DNA from: Dreissena polymorpha
Taxonomy: Eukaryota; Mollusca; Bivalvia; Myida; Dreissenidae
Length of the DNA stretch: 64,000 nucleotides
Reading direction: 5' to 3'
Assembly: GCF_020536995.1 (NCBI RefSeq)
Contig: NC_068356.1
Location: forward strand, 27,529,476-27,593,475
Part shown: piece after piece, positions 1 through 12,345 of the stretch
Layout of the letters: each line of letters opens with the position of its first letter
Numbering within the stretch: the first letter of the stretch is position 1
The notes under the pieces: model-generated
The model's input: the letters and a program-made list of their open reading frames with translations, nothing else
Told to the model about the DNA's origin: nothing
Database searches by the model: none
Position numbers and translations under genes: made by a program

Positions 1-2112
1 GGTTCTCGTCCCACTCGGGACTAGAGAGCGTTTCATTTAAGCCTAAGGCTTTGGATGCAATCCAGCTACATAAATAGGTTTAAACTAATATCGTGAATTC
101 ACTTAAAGCAAATACATTTAGCCCCGTTTTCCCAGTACTTAAATTATACACTTCACTATGAAGAAAACATAGAAAATATTTACTTATTATAAGATATCTA
201 CATATTATGAAGAAATAGAACAATACTTATTTGTTATCCTTCAATACCACATACTATATCGACCATTGTTATTTAAATGAAATAACAATTCCTTGATAAA
301 TGTCTAATAACCGTGTTTGGTCCTCAAATATGATTATACGGGGTGGGGGTCACATAACACGTACTTCAGAAACAAATATATTAGCCGTATATTTTATACA
401 TACCCTTTTGTATGTACAATCCACAAATTATAAGTTTCGTGTGACAAATCAGTAATATCTTATGTTTGTAAATATATCAAGACACACGATCAAAATAATA
501 ATATGTAGTACATTGAACCGCCTCAATAAAACATACTTGTAATTGAAATGGATTGTGTTAAACTGTTTTTATATTCTTAAATGATTATTGTATGTTTTAT
601 AATATAACGTTGTTATACCCATTCATAGGAAAGAAAATAATGTGTATATATATATATATAGACGATATACTGTTACATAAGTTTGAATAAGCTGTATGTC
701 TGTCTTTCTGATCACACTAACAAGCTATTTCTTTCAGTTTTTTACAATAGTATGAATTGAACATGTGACTTAAATTATTGGCAAAAGAAACGTCTGTTTT
801 AACGTATGGGTATATAGTCGTTTAAACCCAGTGCATATTTTTCACTCGTTGGAACAGACACAAATTAGTAATAAGAAAACAGTATATTGCTGCATTGTGG
901 ACTATCAGAAAGCATGTTTATTAAAAGAGGCATTATTTGGTACAAGATTATTAATTATCCGTTTTGTTAATAGTAACCTCGTTACCTCGTAATATTCCAA
1001 TAGGAGATAGCATCTGCGATTAGATTTTCTATCTTTCTAACTACAATGGAGATGAAATAACAAGAAAATATAGATGCGAGTGTAACTATTAGAAAAATCG
1101 CTATATGTGTGTTCGCTGTGCCCTTTCGAAACTGAAGACACATGTTGAACATTAGATGACTGATGTTTAACATCAGATGAACAAGGTTTTAAACCCGATG
1201 ATCCATTTTTAACGTTAGATGACCAAGGTTAAAAACCAGGTACCACTGATAAACATCCACGAATAATCTCGCATTATATAGTGAGTTTGGAAGATTTTCA
1301 TTGTATATAGAAAGATATATCAGAATGATTAAATACTTTTTAAAGATGAACTCGGTTAAACTAGAAAATTGTATTTTACATATTATTTTTAAAGATCAGT
1401 TAAATAACAATTCCCGTACAAACGGGGCCTCACAGGTAACCTTTACTTAAAGCACCTGGTTTATATGAAATATGGTTTTATCCGGACTCGGTTAAGATTA
1501 AGAAACATTTATCCCAAAGCTTTGAAGAGCTCGAATTTGCGATATCTTTATTAGCAAATGGCGATCAGGACTAGACGACTCAACGTCGCTTGATGTGTAT
1601 AGAGAAATAAAACTAAATTATGAAACATTTGCATATATAAGCAAATTGGATAATCTAAAATTCAAAAATGTATCGTCAAAATTACATTGATTGTCCCACA
1701 AATAATATTGAAATCGGTCGGCACTATAATGTGCCATGATAGGAGAGAAATATGCCCTCAGTAATTCTAGTTATATCCCGGATTCGTAAACAAAATAGCA
1801 AAGGTGTCCATATAGAAGAAAAATACAACAATTTCAAAGGTGAGATCAAATCCTAGCAGATAGATGTGAAAGGTCTTTCCCCAGGGATGCTCTATTGAGT
1901 GGATATTTAATGCTCTTTCAGATCTTATATGGAATTAAGCATATCTACAGGCTTCCAATTCTTTTGAATATTGGAATTTATTTAAATAAATTAGGGAATT
2001 GGAAGTCTTGCAAAATAATTCAGGAGGCTGTTTTTAAAAAATTGTTTTATTTTTAGATGAATGGTGATACAGTTACAAACAACTTAAAAGTCGTTCATAA
2101 CAATATATGATA
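1..2112. other. AT-rich intergenic stretch, no gene seen
   Basis: I see no convincing coding sequence here. The stretch is AT-rich, with a short TA run near 645-660 and a degenerate tandem repeat at about 1136-1250 in which a motif like AACATTAGATGAC recurs every 25-32 bases. A short inverted repeat (CTTCCAATTC ... GAATTGGAAG) lies near 1950-2005. No regulatory function can be claimed. Confidence 0.5.
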
Positions 2113-2902
2113 CCAGGGCTTTTTAACAGATTTTTTGGAAGATAGCCCATGGCTTTGAAATTGAGAATTTTATCGGCATTTTCAAGAAAACGGAAAATAA
2201 ATTGGGATTTAAAACTACATGAATGAGTTCAGCATCTTTAATCACGCACACCACAAACACCATCATGACAATATAATAAGCTCACACAAAGTCTTCAGTC
2301 ACATCAGGCACCATTTTTTTAGGAGGCGCTTCATCTTCTTCTGAAGAACTACTGCTATTACCATGTTGAAAATAAGTCAGCACTTTGCTTTCGGAAATCA
2401 ACAATGACGATTACGATGCAAAAGAGTCACTTGTTATTAAATTACTATCATTAACAATAGAAGGAGTTTCAATGAGAAGACTTGTACTTCTTGACGATGT
2501 TTTTTTTTAATGACGCTTGCTTACAAAAATTAACAGTTTTCATTTTGGCGCCAGGTTTTGCTTTGGAATCTTTTTCACGTAATATTTTGAATTGCGTGAC
2601 CTCTTTGCTAATCATTTAGCCAAATCACAAAACGCTTGAATTTCATCGCAAATATTATAAGCGCCTGAACAACACGGAGAATATCGTGCACACAAATAGT
2701 GCCGACGTAATCCGAATTAAGGTATAGTCTAAAACAAGGATCGGATCGGACTATGCTTTGTTAAAAAGCGAAACAGCAGATGTCATTTGCGTTTTCTCCC
2801 CAATTGGGATTTTTTTTAACAAATCATGGGAAAAAAGTATACTTTTTGCGATTGGGAACATAGCCGAATTTCGGCTATAAAATCGGGCCAAAAAAGCCCT
2901 GG
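2113..2902 (-). mobile_element. Non-autonomous DNA transposon with CAGGGC ends and a coding remnant
   Basis: The ends match as an inverted repeat, CAGGGCTTTTT at the left and AAAAAGCCCTG at the right, with little extension of the match inward. Read on the minus strand, the interior (about 2280-2640) holds protein-like fragments. The last ends in a serine/acidic tail (SSSSSEEDEAPPKKM) and a stop, which looks like the C-terminus of a lost protein. An element with short terminal repeats, about 790 bp long and with a decayed protein tail, is best read as an internally deleted, hAT-like DNA transposon. CAGGG ends fit hAT, but I could not confirm an 8-bp target duplication. A small stem (ATAGCCG ... 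CGGCTAT, 2860-2878) sits beside the right end. Confidence 0.55.
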
Positions 2903-3539
2903 ATACACTAACCCTAAGCTTTTGGATGATGTGTAATATAAACAGTGAAATAACTGATAATCATGCCTGGTGTTCAATTAATTATTTTGATGTTCAATTT
3001 CAAATATATTTATACACAGAAGCTGCCCAAAAATCTTATATTCTGAATGTACATTGTATCATATAGGATGTGTTGGTGTTCTTTTCATGTCCTAAAATGT
3101 TTGATTGAAGAGTGTATAGAAATTATATGTGCATAAAATACAAAATTTATATTATGTACCATGATATGATACTACATGTATGCAATTCATGACTGCGGTT
3201 TCAAAAATATCATTATCAATGTTATGTTGCACTCTAATGTTAGGTTGTAAAACTATGTTTAATAATGTTCTGTGTTTTGTTGATTGTTAACTATTTTAAT
3301 AAATAAAATTCAGGTGTCCACATTGATGACCACATTGTGTTGCTGCATCAGCACATCTGCCTTGGTGGTGAAGATGATGGACTGTTTCGTTAAGTAAAAC
3401 ATGAAGTTAATGATTATGTCGGAAAACAAGTAAGTAAGAAGTTCTCTACATATCTTTAAAACATTACTTTTTACCATAAAATTCATATATTTTAACCCTA
3501 AACAAGCCAAAACCCCCTACATTGTTATGCAAACATTCC
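2903..3539. other. Non-coding stretch, nothing recognised
   Basis: AT-rich sequence between two mobile-element remnants. The only open frames are short and have no recognisable protein character. Confidence 0.4.
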
Positions 3540-4346
3540 TATATTTGTTCCTATATTTTCACCTTAAGTCAGTTGACGGCCTTCAGCTGTTGAAAGAAAC
3601 TTCCTCTGTGTTTTTTCCTCATGAAGACCGCAAACAAATCTGTCCATTGATGTGTCGTTAAGGTTGTTGCCAAAGATACAAAATTCCGCCAACTTCCTTA
3701 ATGTCGCTACTGTAACATGTAACATAGTCCTTGATACATTCCCCTGTCGCCCGATTTTGTTTATGAAATCGAAAACGTTCGGCAACGATCAATGGTTTTG
3801 GACTAAGGTGAGTGCTAAGCAAGTCACACAGTTCCTTGTACGTCTTCTCCGACGGCTTGCCGCTGACGTTTAACTCCTGAGAAGACAATATGTCCTTTCC
3901 TCTAGGAGGGTAAGTAATCCAGCCACTCTCTTTTCATTTGCAATATCGTTCACAATGAAATATTGCTCCAGGCGTTCTTGATAAGAAGTCCATGTTTCCG
4001 TATTACCCTCAAACGGATTAATACTTTGTATTAACGCGGTTGCCATAATTATCACAAATGTAATATCCAGAATTTTATGCACAATACTTCATCTTGAAAG
4101 AAAGTATAAAATTCCCGAAATAAAAAGTCTGCTCAATCCTCGTAGCCAATTGTTGTGTATGTGGGTTTAAGTAAACGCTAGAACACCGGTCAGTTTGGTG
4201 GCTATTTTAATACTACACTGATACAGCGATAGGCATGCAGCAATACAACATGGTAGGTGGGGCTTATCATGACTGACGTGATCATTATACATAGCAATTA
4301 TAATGTTCTTTACCGCACATAGAATGAAGGCGAAGAATGCCGACGG
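3540..4346 (-). mobile_element. Ty3/Gypsy-type retrotransposon fragment: gag-like region and part of an LTR (fossil)
   Basis: On the minus strand, 3564-4082 reads as a Gag-like protein of the Ty3/Gypsy kind, with an N-terminal segment about an INPFEGNTETWTSY motif and later capsid-like segments. Upstream of it on that strand, about 4156-4346 resembles part of a long terminal repeat ending in ACAACA, followed by a primer-binding-like site. The copy is broken, with at least two breaks in the gag part, and it lacks pol. It abuts an oppositely oriented integrase fragment, so the two pieces are not one colinear element. Old and inactive. Confidence 0.6.
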
Positions 4347-5475
4347 CAAATAGTTTTACCAACTTCACAGCGGAGTGAAGTTTTGCAATATTTTCATGAT
4401 ATCCCTAGTGCTGGTCACCTTGGTGCTGACAAAATGCTGAACAAAGTGCGACAAGCATTTTACTGGCCTGGCATGAAAGCAGACGTTGAAAAGTAGTGTA
4501 CAACATGCGATGCATGTGCTTCTCGAAAACCATCCAAGCCTCCAAAAGCACCTCTTGTTGAAGCTAAAGTGAATGGACCAATGGAACGCATTGCTGATGA
4601 TATATATGGGCCACTCCCTAGAACAGATTCTAAAAATGCTTTTACACTAATCAGATGTGACTGTTTTCCTAAATTGACTGAAGCCATTGCACTACCCAAT
4701 CGAGAGGCCATAACAGTGGCTAAAGCATTTGTTGATCCCTTGTTTCACGATTTGGAGTTCCATTAATAATTCACTCTGATCTTGGAAGTAACTTCACATC
4801 GAAACTAATTTCTGACATGTGCGATCTATTGCAAATTCATCCTACTCAATCCACTGGTCAGCACCCTCAGGCGAATGGCGTAGTGGAAAGCTTCAATCGT
4901 ACACTTGGAAGCATGTTGTCCATGCACTGTAACAAGAATCAGCGAAATTGGGATGAATTCTTGCAGCAAGTCATGATGGCATACCGTTCTTCCATACATG
5001 CAAGTACCGGTCAGACCCCCAATAATATGACCCTTGGTCGAGATGTTGTTCTCCCTATTCAGGCATTCATTGGGTTACCTCCTCAGTCCAATGAACAAAT
5101 GGATCAACAATCATATGCTTCGCACGTTCAGTGTCTTCATGAAGAGCTTGAGAAAATTCACTTAGTTGCACGTAAAGCACTGCATACTAAGTCACAGTAC
5201 CAAAGCGCGACTATGACCTTCGTGCCAAAACGCGAGTGTTGTCAGTTGGTGATGGTGTTTGGGCGCACGACTCAACAAAGCGTCTCGGTGTGTAAACAAA
5301 AATTGCTTCGCAGTGCCACGGTCTTTATTTGGTCACAAAAATAATTGACGATCTTGTGTATCTGGTAAAGAGGTCACTTAAGACTCCAGCCAGTGCCATT
5401 CACATCGACAGGCTAGTTCGGTATCGAGGGTCACAAGTACTCGCATTGTTCCACAAAGCACTTCCTGTGGAATAA
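4347..5475 (+). mobile_element. Ty3/Gypsy-type retrotransposon fragment: integrase region (fossil)
   Basis: The plus strand shows the integrase portion of a Ty3/Gypsy pol. There is a zinc-binding-like H..H..C..C region with the family motif around HLGADKM and YWPGMK, then a catalytic core with DIYGPLP and the TGQHPQANGVVE motif near 4860, then a C-terminal segment. Reverse transcriptase, RNase H and LTRs are not seen on this strand. The fragment is broken by several changes. It reads opposite to the neighbouring gag piece. Confidence 0.75.
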
Positions 5476-6090
5476 ACCAAACACAAATATAAAATGGCCA
5501 TGTGTAAATGAAGCAAAGTATTGTTCATTAGTTTAATGTTTTAGTAAATGCTGTTCATTAAATTATTGTTGTCCATAAATATAGTTAGAAGATGCATACA
5601 TCAACATCCTTTTATTTTAGATTTAAACAACACCAGTCCATGTATTGATTGCTTGTAATGGCTTTCAGTGATCAGGGATAAGATAAAAAAACACACACAG
5701 TTTTAGATGAGCTTATGACTGGAAAAGTGAAAAATACATACACAAATAACATTGCCTAAGGAGCGTTTTCCCGTATTGCACATTTGGGTACTGCGTCTAA
5801 CAGAGAAACTTTACGATTGAGCAGTCGCGATAATAGTTCGGCTGTGAGAACGGTTTACAGATTTTGGTGAGCGCTCAACCGAGAAGGCAGCAGCCTGATC
5901 AACAGTGATCCTTTCTCAACTGTATTTGTCGATGAGAAACCTTTATTGCGATCTAGTCCAGTATAAATGCGTTTATATGGATTGTGGAGATCGCTTCTGA
6001 AAATGATGGATACTGCGAACAGTTGCTCAGTCAATGGTTATGTGCAATTTTATCCTCATAACAATGTCGTGTGCATCTCATGATCTGTTT
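5476..6090. other. Non-coding stretch before the zinc-finger frame
   Basis: No coding sequence is evident. The right end (6071-6098) is pyrimidine-rich and ends TTTTTTTTCAG, a good 3' splice site, which suggests the following frame was once a downstream exon of a spliced transcript. Confidence 0.4.
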
Positions 6091-6098
6091 TTTTTCAG

Positions 6099-7834
6099 AT
6101 TCTGCCATGGATTGTGAGGTGTGTGGCACTGCTTACCACAGCAAACTGGATCTGCGAAACCATCTGGCAAAAACCGACCATCGCCGCATGAGGTATATCT
6201 GCGTGTGGTGCGTCGGCAAACATGCAAGATTATTCAAGTCCGACTGGGACCTGAGGCGCCATATCAGGACTCATTACCCACATGAGCACGACCATACGCT
6301 AAAGGAATTTACACGACTGCCATCTTCAGAAAACTCTTTCTACTTCTCCACAAATCCCACAGTTAGTCTTCTGACCAATCCCGCTCCAAATCCTTCGCTT
6401 CCAGAGGCCATTGAAGCGAGGTGACTTGTTACTAAATGGGCTGCAGGACGCGTTTCTGGGATCACCCGATGGATCGAAGGCTGGAATTCACTGTCTTCAA
6501 CTTTTTCAACATCATCCGTGGCAACGTCATCAATCAACAACCCAGATCTAATCCTGAAAGTTGTGACTATGGATAACACTGGATGCACCATCATTTGCTG
6601 TTCCAACACTACTTACATCAAAGCCAAAGTCCCACTCTCCGCATTGACTGATGCTCGTCTGGTAAGCCGTTTGGTACGACGTATGAATGCACTGCCTAAG
6701 GAAGTATTTATTCCATCAGGTCGTTGGGAACTTGGAAATCCATCCCATCATACTTCTATTTCATCATTACTTGGACTTAAACCCAACCAGATTGAATCTG
6801 TGGTAGTCCTCCATCTTCCCACCTTCACGTCAAGAAAATCTCCTGATCTTGCCGCCACAGTATCTTCACGTTCAAGTCCATCACTCACTACAACTGCCTT
6901 TGTTTCAGTCGGTTTGCCTTACGTCGCTCCTGCTGCCGTTTCTACATTGTCTGCCATACCTGATGCAGCAACGTCACCTACAACTGATGTCTCTCTTCCA
7001 AATCATCACCTGATCTTCTTACTGCTCAAACATCTGAGTCTACGCCAGTTCTAAAACATCTGATTATTGATGAACATCCAACTCAACTTGATCTTGACTA
7101 CAATGACCTACGAAGCCCCACACCAGTCTCAATATCCTACCCGCAACGCACCGAGACCTAGAGACCAGTGATCATCAGCTAACACCAGTAGTATTACCGT
7201 CATACTCCAGCTCCCCATTCTACAATCCCGTTTCATCTACACCACTTTCACAAGTAAACACAGTACCAACACAAATACACTCCTCCAAGAACAAATCAGC
7301 TTTCAGAATTCCACCCGTCCACATCCCCACACCACGCCATTTCTCGGTCAAAGAAGCCCTCAAGACGAAGGCCGACTTTCACTTCTTCCACCAGCTCGAC
7401 GAGAATGGTATGATCTTCCTGTCAACAGTATCCAGATAACTTCAACTATCTCCTGGCCACCTGCTGAATGGACTTGCTGGGCTCCAGATCAGAATACGCT
7501 TAATTACGAGTTTGTCGCTATGACACTCCATGCGCACACTTCGCCGCTTCCAAGATCTCTCCCGAGGGCTCGATACAATTTTCTAGCACATTGGAAGCCT
7601 TGATCTTCATTAAGACGTCCTTGCGGCAACACTGAAACAAAACTTCAATCTTGTTAGACTGATTGCCCTAGACGAAGACCCAACTACACCAGATGTCCAG
7701 ATTTCAGTCCTGTCCGCCTGTGATGCCCTTCCCCGTGACTCCTCTCTTGATGATCTCCTTGCCCGCCTGATGGATGTGCCACTTCGTCTGAAGAAACAGA
7801 AGAATAATTTCATTTTATCATCCTTTATTTAGGA
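6099..7834 (+). pseudogene. C2H2 zinc-finger frame of unknown family, decayed downstream
   Basis: After a splice-acceptor-like sequence, an ATG at 6107 (context GCCATGG) opens a frame with two C2H2-type fingers. The first has Cys3, Cys6, His19 and His25; the second has Cys32, Cys35, His52 and His56. That frame closes at 6424. Protein-like sequence continues in other frames to about 7834, including a segment with ALPKEVFIPSGRWELG and a later Leu/Asp-rich tail (LDDLLARLMDVPLRLKKQK). I do not recognise the family. The arrangement suits a decayed gene or the cargo of a repeat element. Nucleic-acid binding by the fingers is an inference from their spacing only. Confidence 0.45.
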
Positions 7835-8980
7835 CAACACGGTCAGCAAATCGCAGTCTGTTATTTTCCCTTGTCCGTGCTTAGACAAAGGATTTCTTAT
7901 TCGTGACAATTGCCTCCGAGAATACAGCCATTACTTACGGTTTCTTCATTTACAATCCTGGCACAGCATGCAATGTGGTGATTGTTATCCCAAAACCATT
8001 TTTAACTTTCCTATTATTTCTTTTAGTGTATAGATATAGCGTCCTTTGACTTCCGGTTTCAGGTTTAATTATTTAATAAATATTGATATCATTTACCAAA
8101 CACAGTTTTGTTAATTAGTCAACAAAATGTTTTTCCCACATACGATGCTTGTTTTAATTTCAGCTATGCACAACTTTCTACAAAATACATGGTTATGCTG
8201 CAAATTATGCGCTCAATGTACATTTCTATTTAATTTAGTAATTTTGAAATTAATTGATGTAAAATGCCGTTGTTTACGCACTTTAAAGGTCAACAGTAAA
8301 CAGCAACAATGGTGGGACTATAACGTTATCGCGGCGTTAAATGCGCAGTTGCATTAAAGAGCAGCACAAGAACATCACCGAGGAGAATATAGATCCGCAG
8401 CTGAACAGCGTGCAGTAAAAGCGCGAAGACTTAGCGGACAACGGGGGGAGGGGGGGGGGGGGGCTAACCTTAACGTTCAGGGTATGGTTCAACCATGTAG
8501 TATTAGGTTTTATTGTTTTTAGGGAAGCGTTCACCACTGTTATGTATGGTTTTATTTGAAATTTTAAATTCCACCATTTTACAGGTAAGTGAACACATCC
8601 ATGGTATTTTGTGTAATTTGTGGCGTAGTTTCGCAGTGGAATCCTGAACTGCCGTTTGCAGGCTATGATACACTACGGCTAAATTGCTATAGTTTACTCT
8701 TGAAACCGAAGCTTTCAGGGTATGGTTCAGAACAGTGGCGTTTGTTTTGTTTTTTTAAATTTTTATTCGTTCAAATCTTGAACCGTCGCTTCCATAGAAT
8801 GATTCACCGCCATGGTGATATTGTTGTATCGTTCCATCGTGAAATCCTGAATCGCCGCTTACATCGTAAGATACGCTAGTGCACTAAAAATATGTGTAAT
8901 AGTTTCCTACAATAAATGGCCGTTTAATGAAGGGTACACCAACGCGAGGTTGAATTATTGCAATCATTTGGAACCCGGCT
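7835..8980. other. Non-coding stretch with a G run and a degenerate repeat
   Basis: No gene is seen. A guanine-rich run lies at about 8443-8463. Between about 8638 and 8880 a motif like AATCCTGAACTGCCG is repeated three times in degenerate form. Confidence 0.4.
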
Positions 8981-8984
8981 GCAG

Positions 8985-9110
8985 GGCTTCCCGGTTAGCG
9001 CAGCGGTTGATACGTTCGCGGCTATCCTGTGCTGCCTTTGTTCTTCTTCAGCAAAGTTCAAATCAAAAATAAAAGATTGCAGTACGAATACCTTGCTAAA
9101 AGAAAGTTAA
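8985..9110 (+). repeat. tRNA-derived SINE
   Basis: A pol III A-box-like sequence (TTAGCGCAGCGGTT, from 8996) is followed 60 bases on by a perfect B-box (GTTCAAATC, 9056-9064), then A-rich sequence. This is the head of a tRNA-derived SINE. The full 3' boundary is uncertain. Confidence 0.6.
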
Positions 9111-10356
9111 ATCAGGGCAGAATTACAAGCACTGAACAGTTAGTTCTGCTCCCGATTTTTTCGAGTAAACTTAACAATAATTATAAAATGGTATTTAAAG
9201 TTAAATTCTTAATTAAACATAGGAGACTTTGAGCTGACAATCCTCTTCCAGCGACGTAGGAGTCTTGAATACGAATTCTTACCCTCGACAGCTCGGGTTG
9301 CTTATAGTTAATATAATATTTATGCCACTTGTTTCGCACCAATGCGTCTAGACACTGTAAAGTTTCCAGGATACGAAATCATAATACAGACCCTAAGTCG
9401 TATCTACGTGAACAGATGGCTTGTCTCGAGGTCCTGATTTACTTGCTCGGAGTAGCGCAACCGACACGCTACATTCGTTTCACAGTCAAATGACCTGGAT
9501 TCAAAAAAGTTAAGCTTCTATATACCCACACACTAACACGTATACATAAGTTGTGCTTTTACGAGATAATTAAAAAAGGTAAGCAAAATACAAATATGTT
9601 CAATTTTTTTTGGTATTTAAGTATAATTATATGTGAAAATCTATTGGTTTATTCATTATGACTTATTCAAATTATTTTATGTATGGCAAATGTAACGCCG
9701 TTTCTTAAGTTTATTAGCAAACAATATAAATATAAGCAATGTGCAGATACAATAAATCAAAAATTGACTATTTGGTAGTTAATTAAGCTCTAGATTTCTG
9801 TGATCAAAACGAACACACATGAATTGATATTTGTTTTGGTTAAAGGAGCTTCAGAAAATAGCGCACTGAACCCGGAAGATTTGACACCAGCGTGTAAATA
9901 CACTACCTGATTGAATATGTTATTTAGCTACATTCACCAGTGTTCAAAAGCAAAATTGTAAAAATCGTTAATATTGCTTAATATATTTCTCTCTCACTAT
10001 GAATGGGCTCTTATTGAATTCAGGCTGCAATATACACACGTGTTAATATTTATGAACTATATTTGCCTTCCTAATGAGCAACTTATGGCAATGATGTGCA
10101 CTTAATTTGTAAATATGAAATAAATAACCAGACGTTACCATTAGATGTTATCGCAAATATTGAAAATAGCGTGTGCACGGTAAATTGAAGTTGTATGGAA
10201 ATAGGTCAAACGAAATAATGTAGATGTTTGAATGCATGGGAAATGTTTATGTATTGAATTTGTATCTTTTTTAAAGGCATATGCACACAAAAGCATTACT
10301 GACTAAAACGGATCCATTATTTTCAATAATAAATATTGTAATGAATTAAGTTTCAT
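9111..10356. other. AT-rich intergenic stretch, no gene seen
   Basis: No coding sequence is supported. A tRNA-like patch near 9450-9520 (GTAGCGCAACCG ... GGATTCAAA) may be an old SINE head but is too degraded to call. Confidence 0.4.
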
Positions 10357-10360
10357 TTAA

Positions 10361-10835
10361 AAGGACCTTTTCACGTTTTGGTATATTGACAAAATTTTTT
10401 TTCTTTCAGATTCGCAAATTTTCGTTGACGTTATGATATTTGTGAGGGAACAGTAATACTGAACATTTTTCCATGCTCTAAAATATCCATTATAGGCATC
10501 TTTTGACAAATAAAAAACTTGAAAACTATAAAGCTTTGCAATGCGAAACGATTAAATAATCTGGAGAGTTCTGTTCTTGTCGTTATATTTTGTGACACTA
10601 CGAGGATGGCTTATATAAAGTATAAAATAAATCACTTATTGTATGAGCACACATGACCGAGTGGTCTAAGGGTTAGACTTTTACTCCAGGGGTAAGTGGT
10701 GGGAGCCCAAATGATGGTTACTTTTTTTTTCTTTGTTTATTTTTTTGAGATTTTTAGATCCACTGTTTACATTTATCAATTTAAAGAATTTAATGAAAAA
10801 CTTCAATACATATCAAAATCTGTGAAAAGGTCCCT
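10361..10835. mobile_element. TTAA-flanked inverted-repeat element enclosing a tRNA-like segment
   Basis: The left end AAGGACCTTTTCAC and the right end GTGAAAAGGTCCCT are inverted copies. Each is flanked directly by TTAA (10357-10360 and 10836-10839), the target duplication typical of piggyBac-type transposition. The element is 475 bp with no coding capacity, so it would be a MITE. The centre (about 10652-10715) holds a tRNA-like sequence starting ATGACCGAGTGGTCTAAGG with a weak B-box. It may be a SINE captured by the MITE or an unrelated tRNA-like core. Confidence 0.6.
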
Positions 10836-10974
10836 TTAAGATTCAAAGGTACTTGTTCAGATATATTGCGTATTTTTGATACACATTTACTAACAAAGCT
10901 ATACAATTTAAAATAGTTTAAAATTAATATATTTAAAACATAATAAATATATTAAATCATGTTTTCCTTTCTCG

Positions 10975-11040
10975 AAATTTGAACCCATTAGGAGCACGAT
11001 GTAACGCGTCACCACTGCACCACACAGGCTTTTAACATAA
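10975..11040 (-). repeat. tRNA-derived SINE fragment
   Basis: On the minus strand a tRNA-like A-box (TGTGGTGCAGTGGTGA) is followed by a B-box-like GGGTTCAAATTTC. The spacing fits a tRNA-derived SINE head. The body is not clear. Confidence 0.5.
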
Positions 11041-11810
11041 GAGTGCATATAAAGGCTCTGCAAGTAATACACATATATTCCAAATTATCGTTGAAAAGCG
11101 AAACAAAACATACTATTAAATTAAATTTGAAAAACTGTGAACAAATAACACCTACACAACATCTTTTAGACATTAACAGTTTAACCATAAATATTACAGG
11201 TAAACTGTATTACGTCACTACTCGTGAATTTTAGAATACTATTACGTTCTAGGTTAATAAACAAAAAACAGGTGAGCTTAAACCTTAATCACACTGACAG
11301 CTACACGAGCTGGCTGAACTTCAGAAATGTAAATTTAAATTCATCCATAAGTTACAGAGCGTGCAAATGGAACCATAAAGTTGGTAAGTATGTTGACGTT
11401 TGACACGGTTGGTGGTTACTATTAGCGAACTGTGGTAACACTCCGAGGTAATACATGCAATATCATGGATGAGCACAGTGGATGAGCACAATATTGTGTG
11501 CAACGCATGTTGCAACAGCAAATATGAACATGTTTTGACAATTGACAGTTTTGATGTCATCCAGCTCATCAAAGAGTGTTTAGCTCTTAGTATTAACTTT
11601 CGTCTTATTATCTTGTTTTTTGTATCATGTTTCAGTAGGCTAGATGACATTTTGACCTATACTTTACACAGTGATGGCCAGATATTTTAACAAATCTTTC
11701 TCGGCTATAACAAACTCGATAACAAGTTAGGTTTACTCAGTCGGTCTTTAAGTACTTCGAAATTCGGGCTTGTAAAATAAATTTAAAAAGAACAAGATAA
11801 TTATGTGTCC
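11041..11810. other. Non-coding stretch, nothing recognised
   Basis: Only short open frames on both strands, with no protein character. No repeat structure stands out. Confidence 0.35.
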
Positions 11811-12345
11811 ACAGGTTCCCCTCATTCCACCTTTTGTCTCAAAAAGCCACAAACCTTAAAAAATAATTCTTGATCTGAAAGTCATGCGATAGGCTCACAC
11901 CCAAGTTATCAGGTAACTATCTCAAAGCGTGTCAAAAAGAAATCACGAAAAGTATTGAAAAGAAAATTCCCAAGGCTATTTCTCGTAATTTTGTCAAACA
12001 TCAATTTGCCGGAACGAAACTAAAATTTGACCTTTAAGTCATGTTGATTGTTTCACACACTTACAATCAGTTAGATGTATGCAAACATTTAGCAAAACAG
12101 TCCGGAAAACTGTAACTTTCCAATGCCCATAACCTATACAACACACAATGAACCGGAACGAAACTCGACCTTGATCTGTAACTCATGCAGGTAGTCTCCG
12201 ATACCAAAAATCATCTAAGCGTTACGGTAAACAAACTCCAGAAACGGAATGCCGGACGGACGAACTGACGGACAGACAGACAGACGGACGAAAAGACAGC
12301 TTTATAATTATATGCCTACCTACCAGGGGCATAAAAACACGACGT
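11811..12345. repeat. Dispersed bivalve-type repeat with CGGACGGAC/GACAGACAGAC tail
   Basis: The segment has alternating degenerate blocks containing AAACTAAAATTTGACC and GGAACGAAACTCGACC, then a run of GACGGAC/GACAGACA units at about 12250-12295 and a TATGCCTACCTACCAGGGGC end. This layout resembles non-coding dispersed repeats I know from bivalve genomes. The family name is not certain. Confidence 0.4.

Noticed and set aside
9450-9525. A tRNA gene or SINE head (GTAGCGCAACCG ... GGATTCAAA)
   Set aside because: Both boxes are degenerate and no cloverleaf or SINE body can be drawn.
10652-10715. A functional tRNA gene
   Set aside because: The D-arm resembles tRNA, but the T-arm box is degraded and there is no clear acceptor stem. 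It sits inside an inverted-repeat element.
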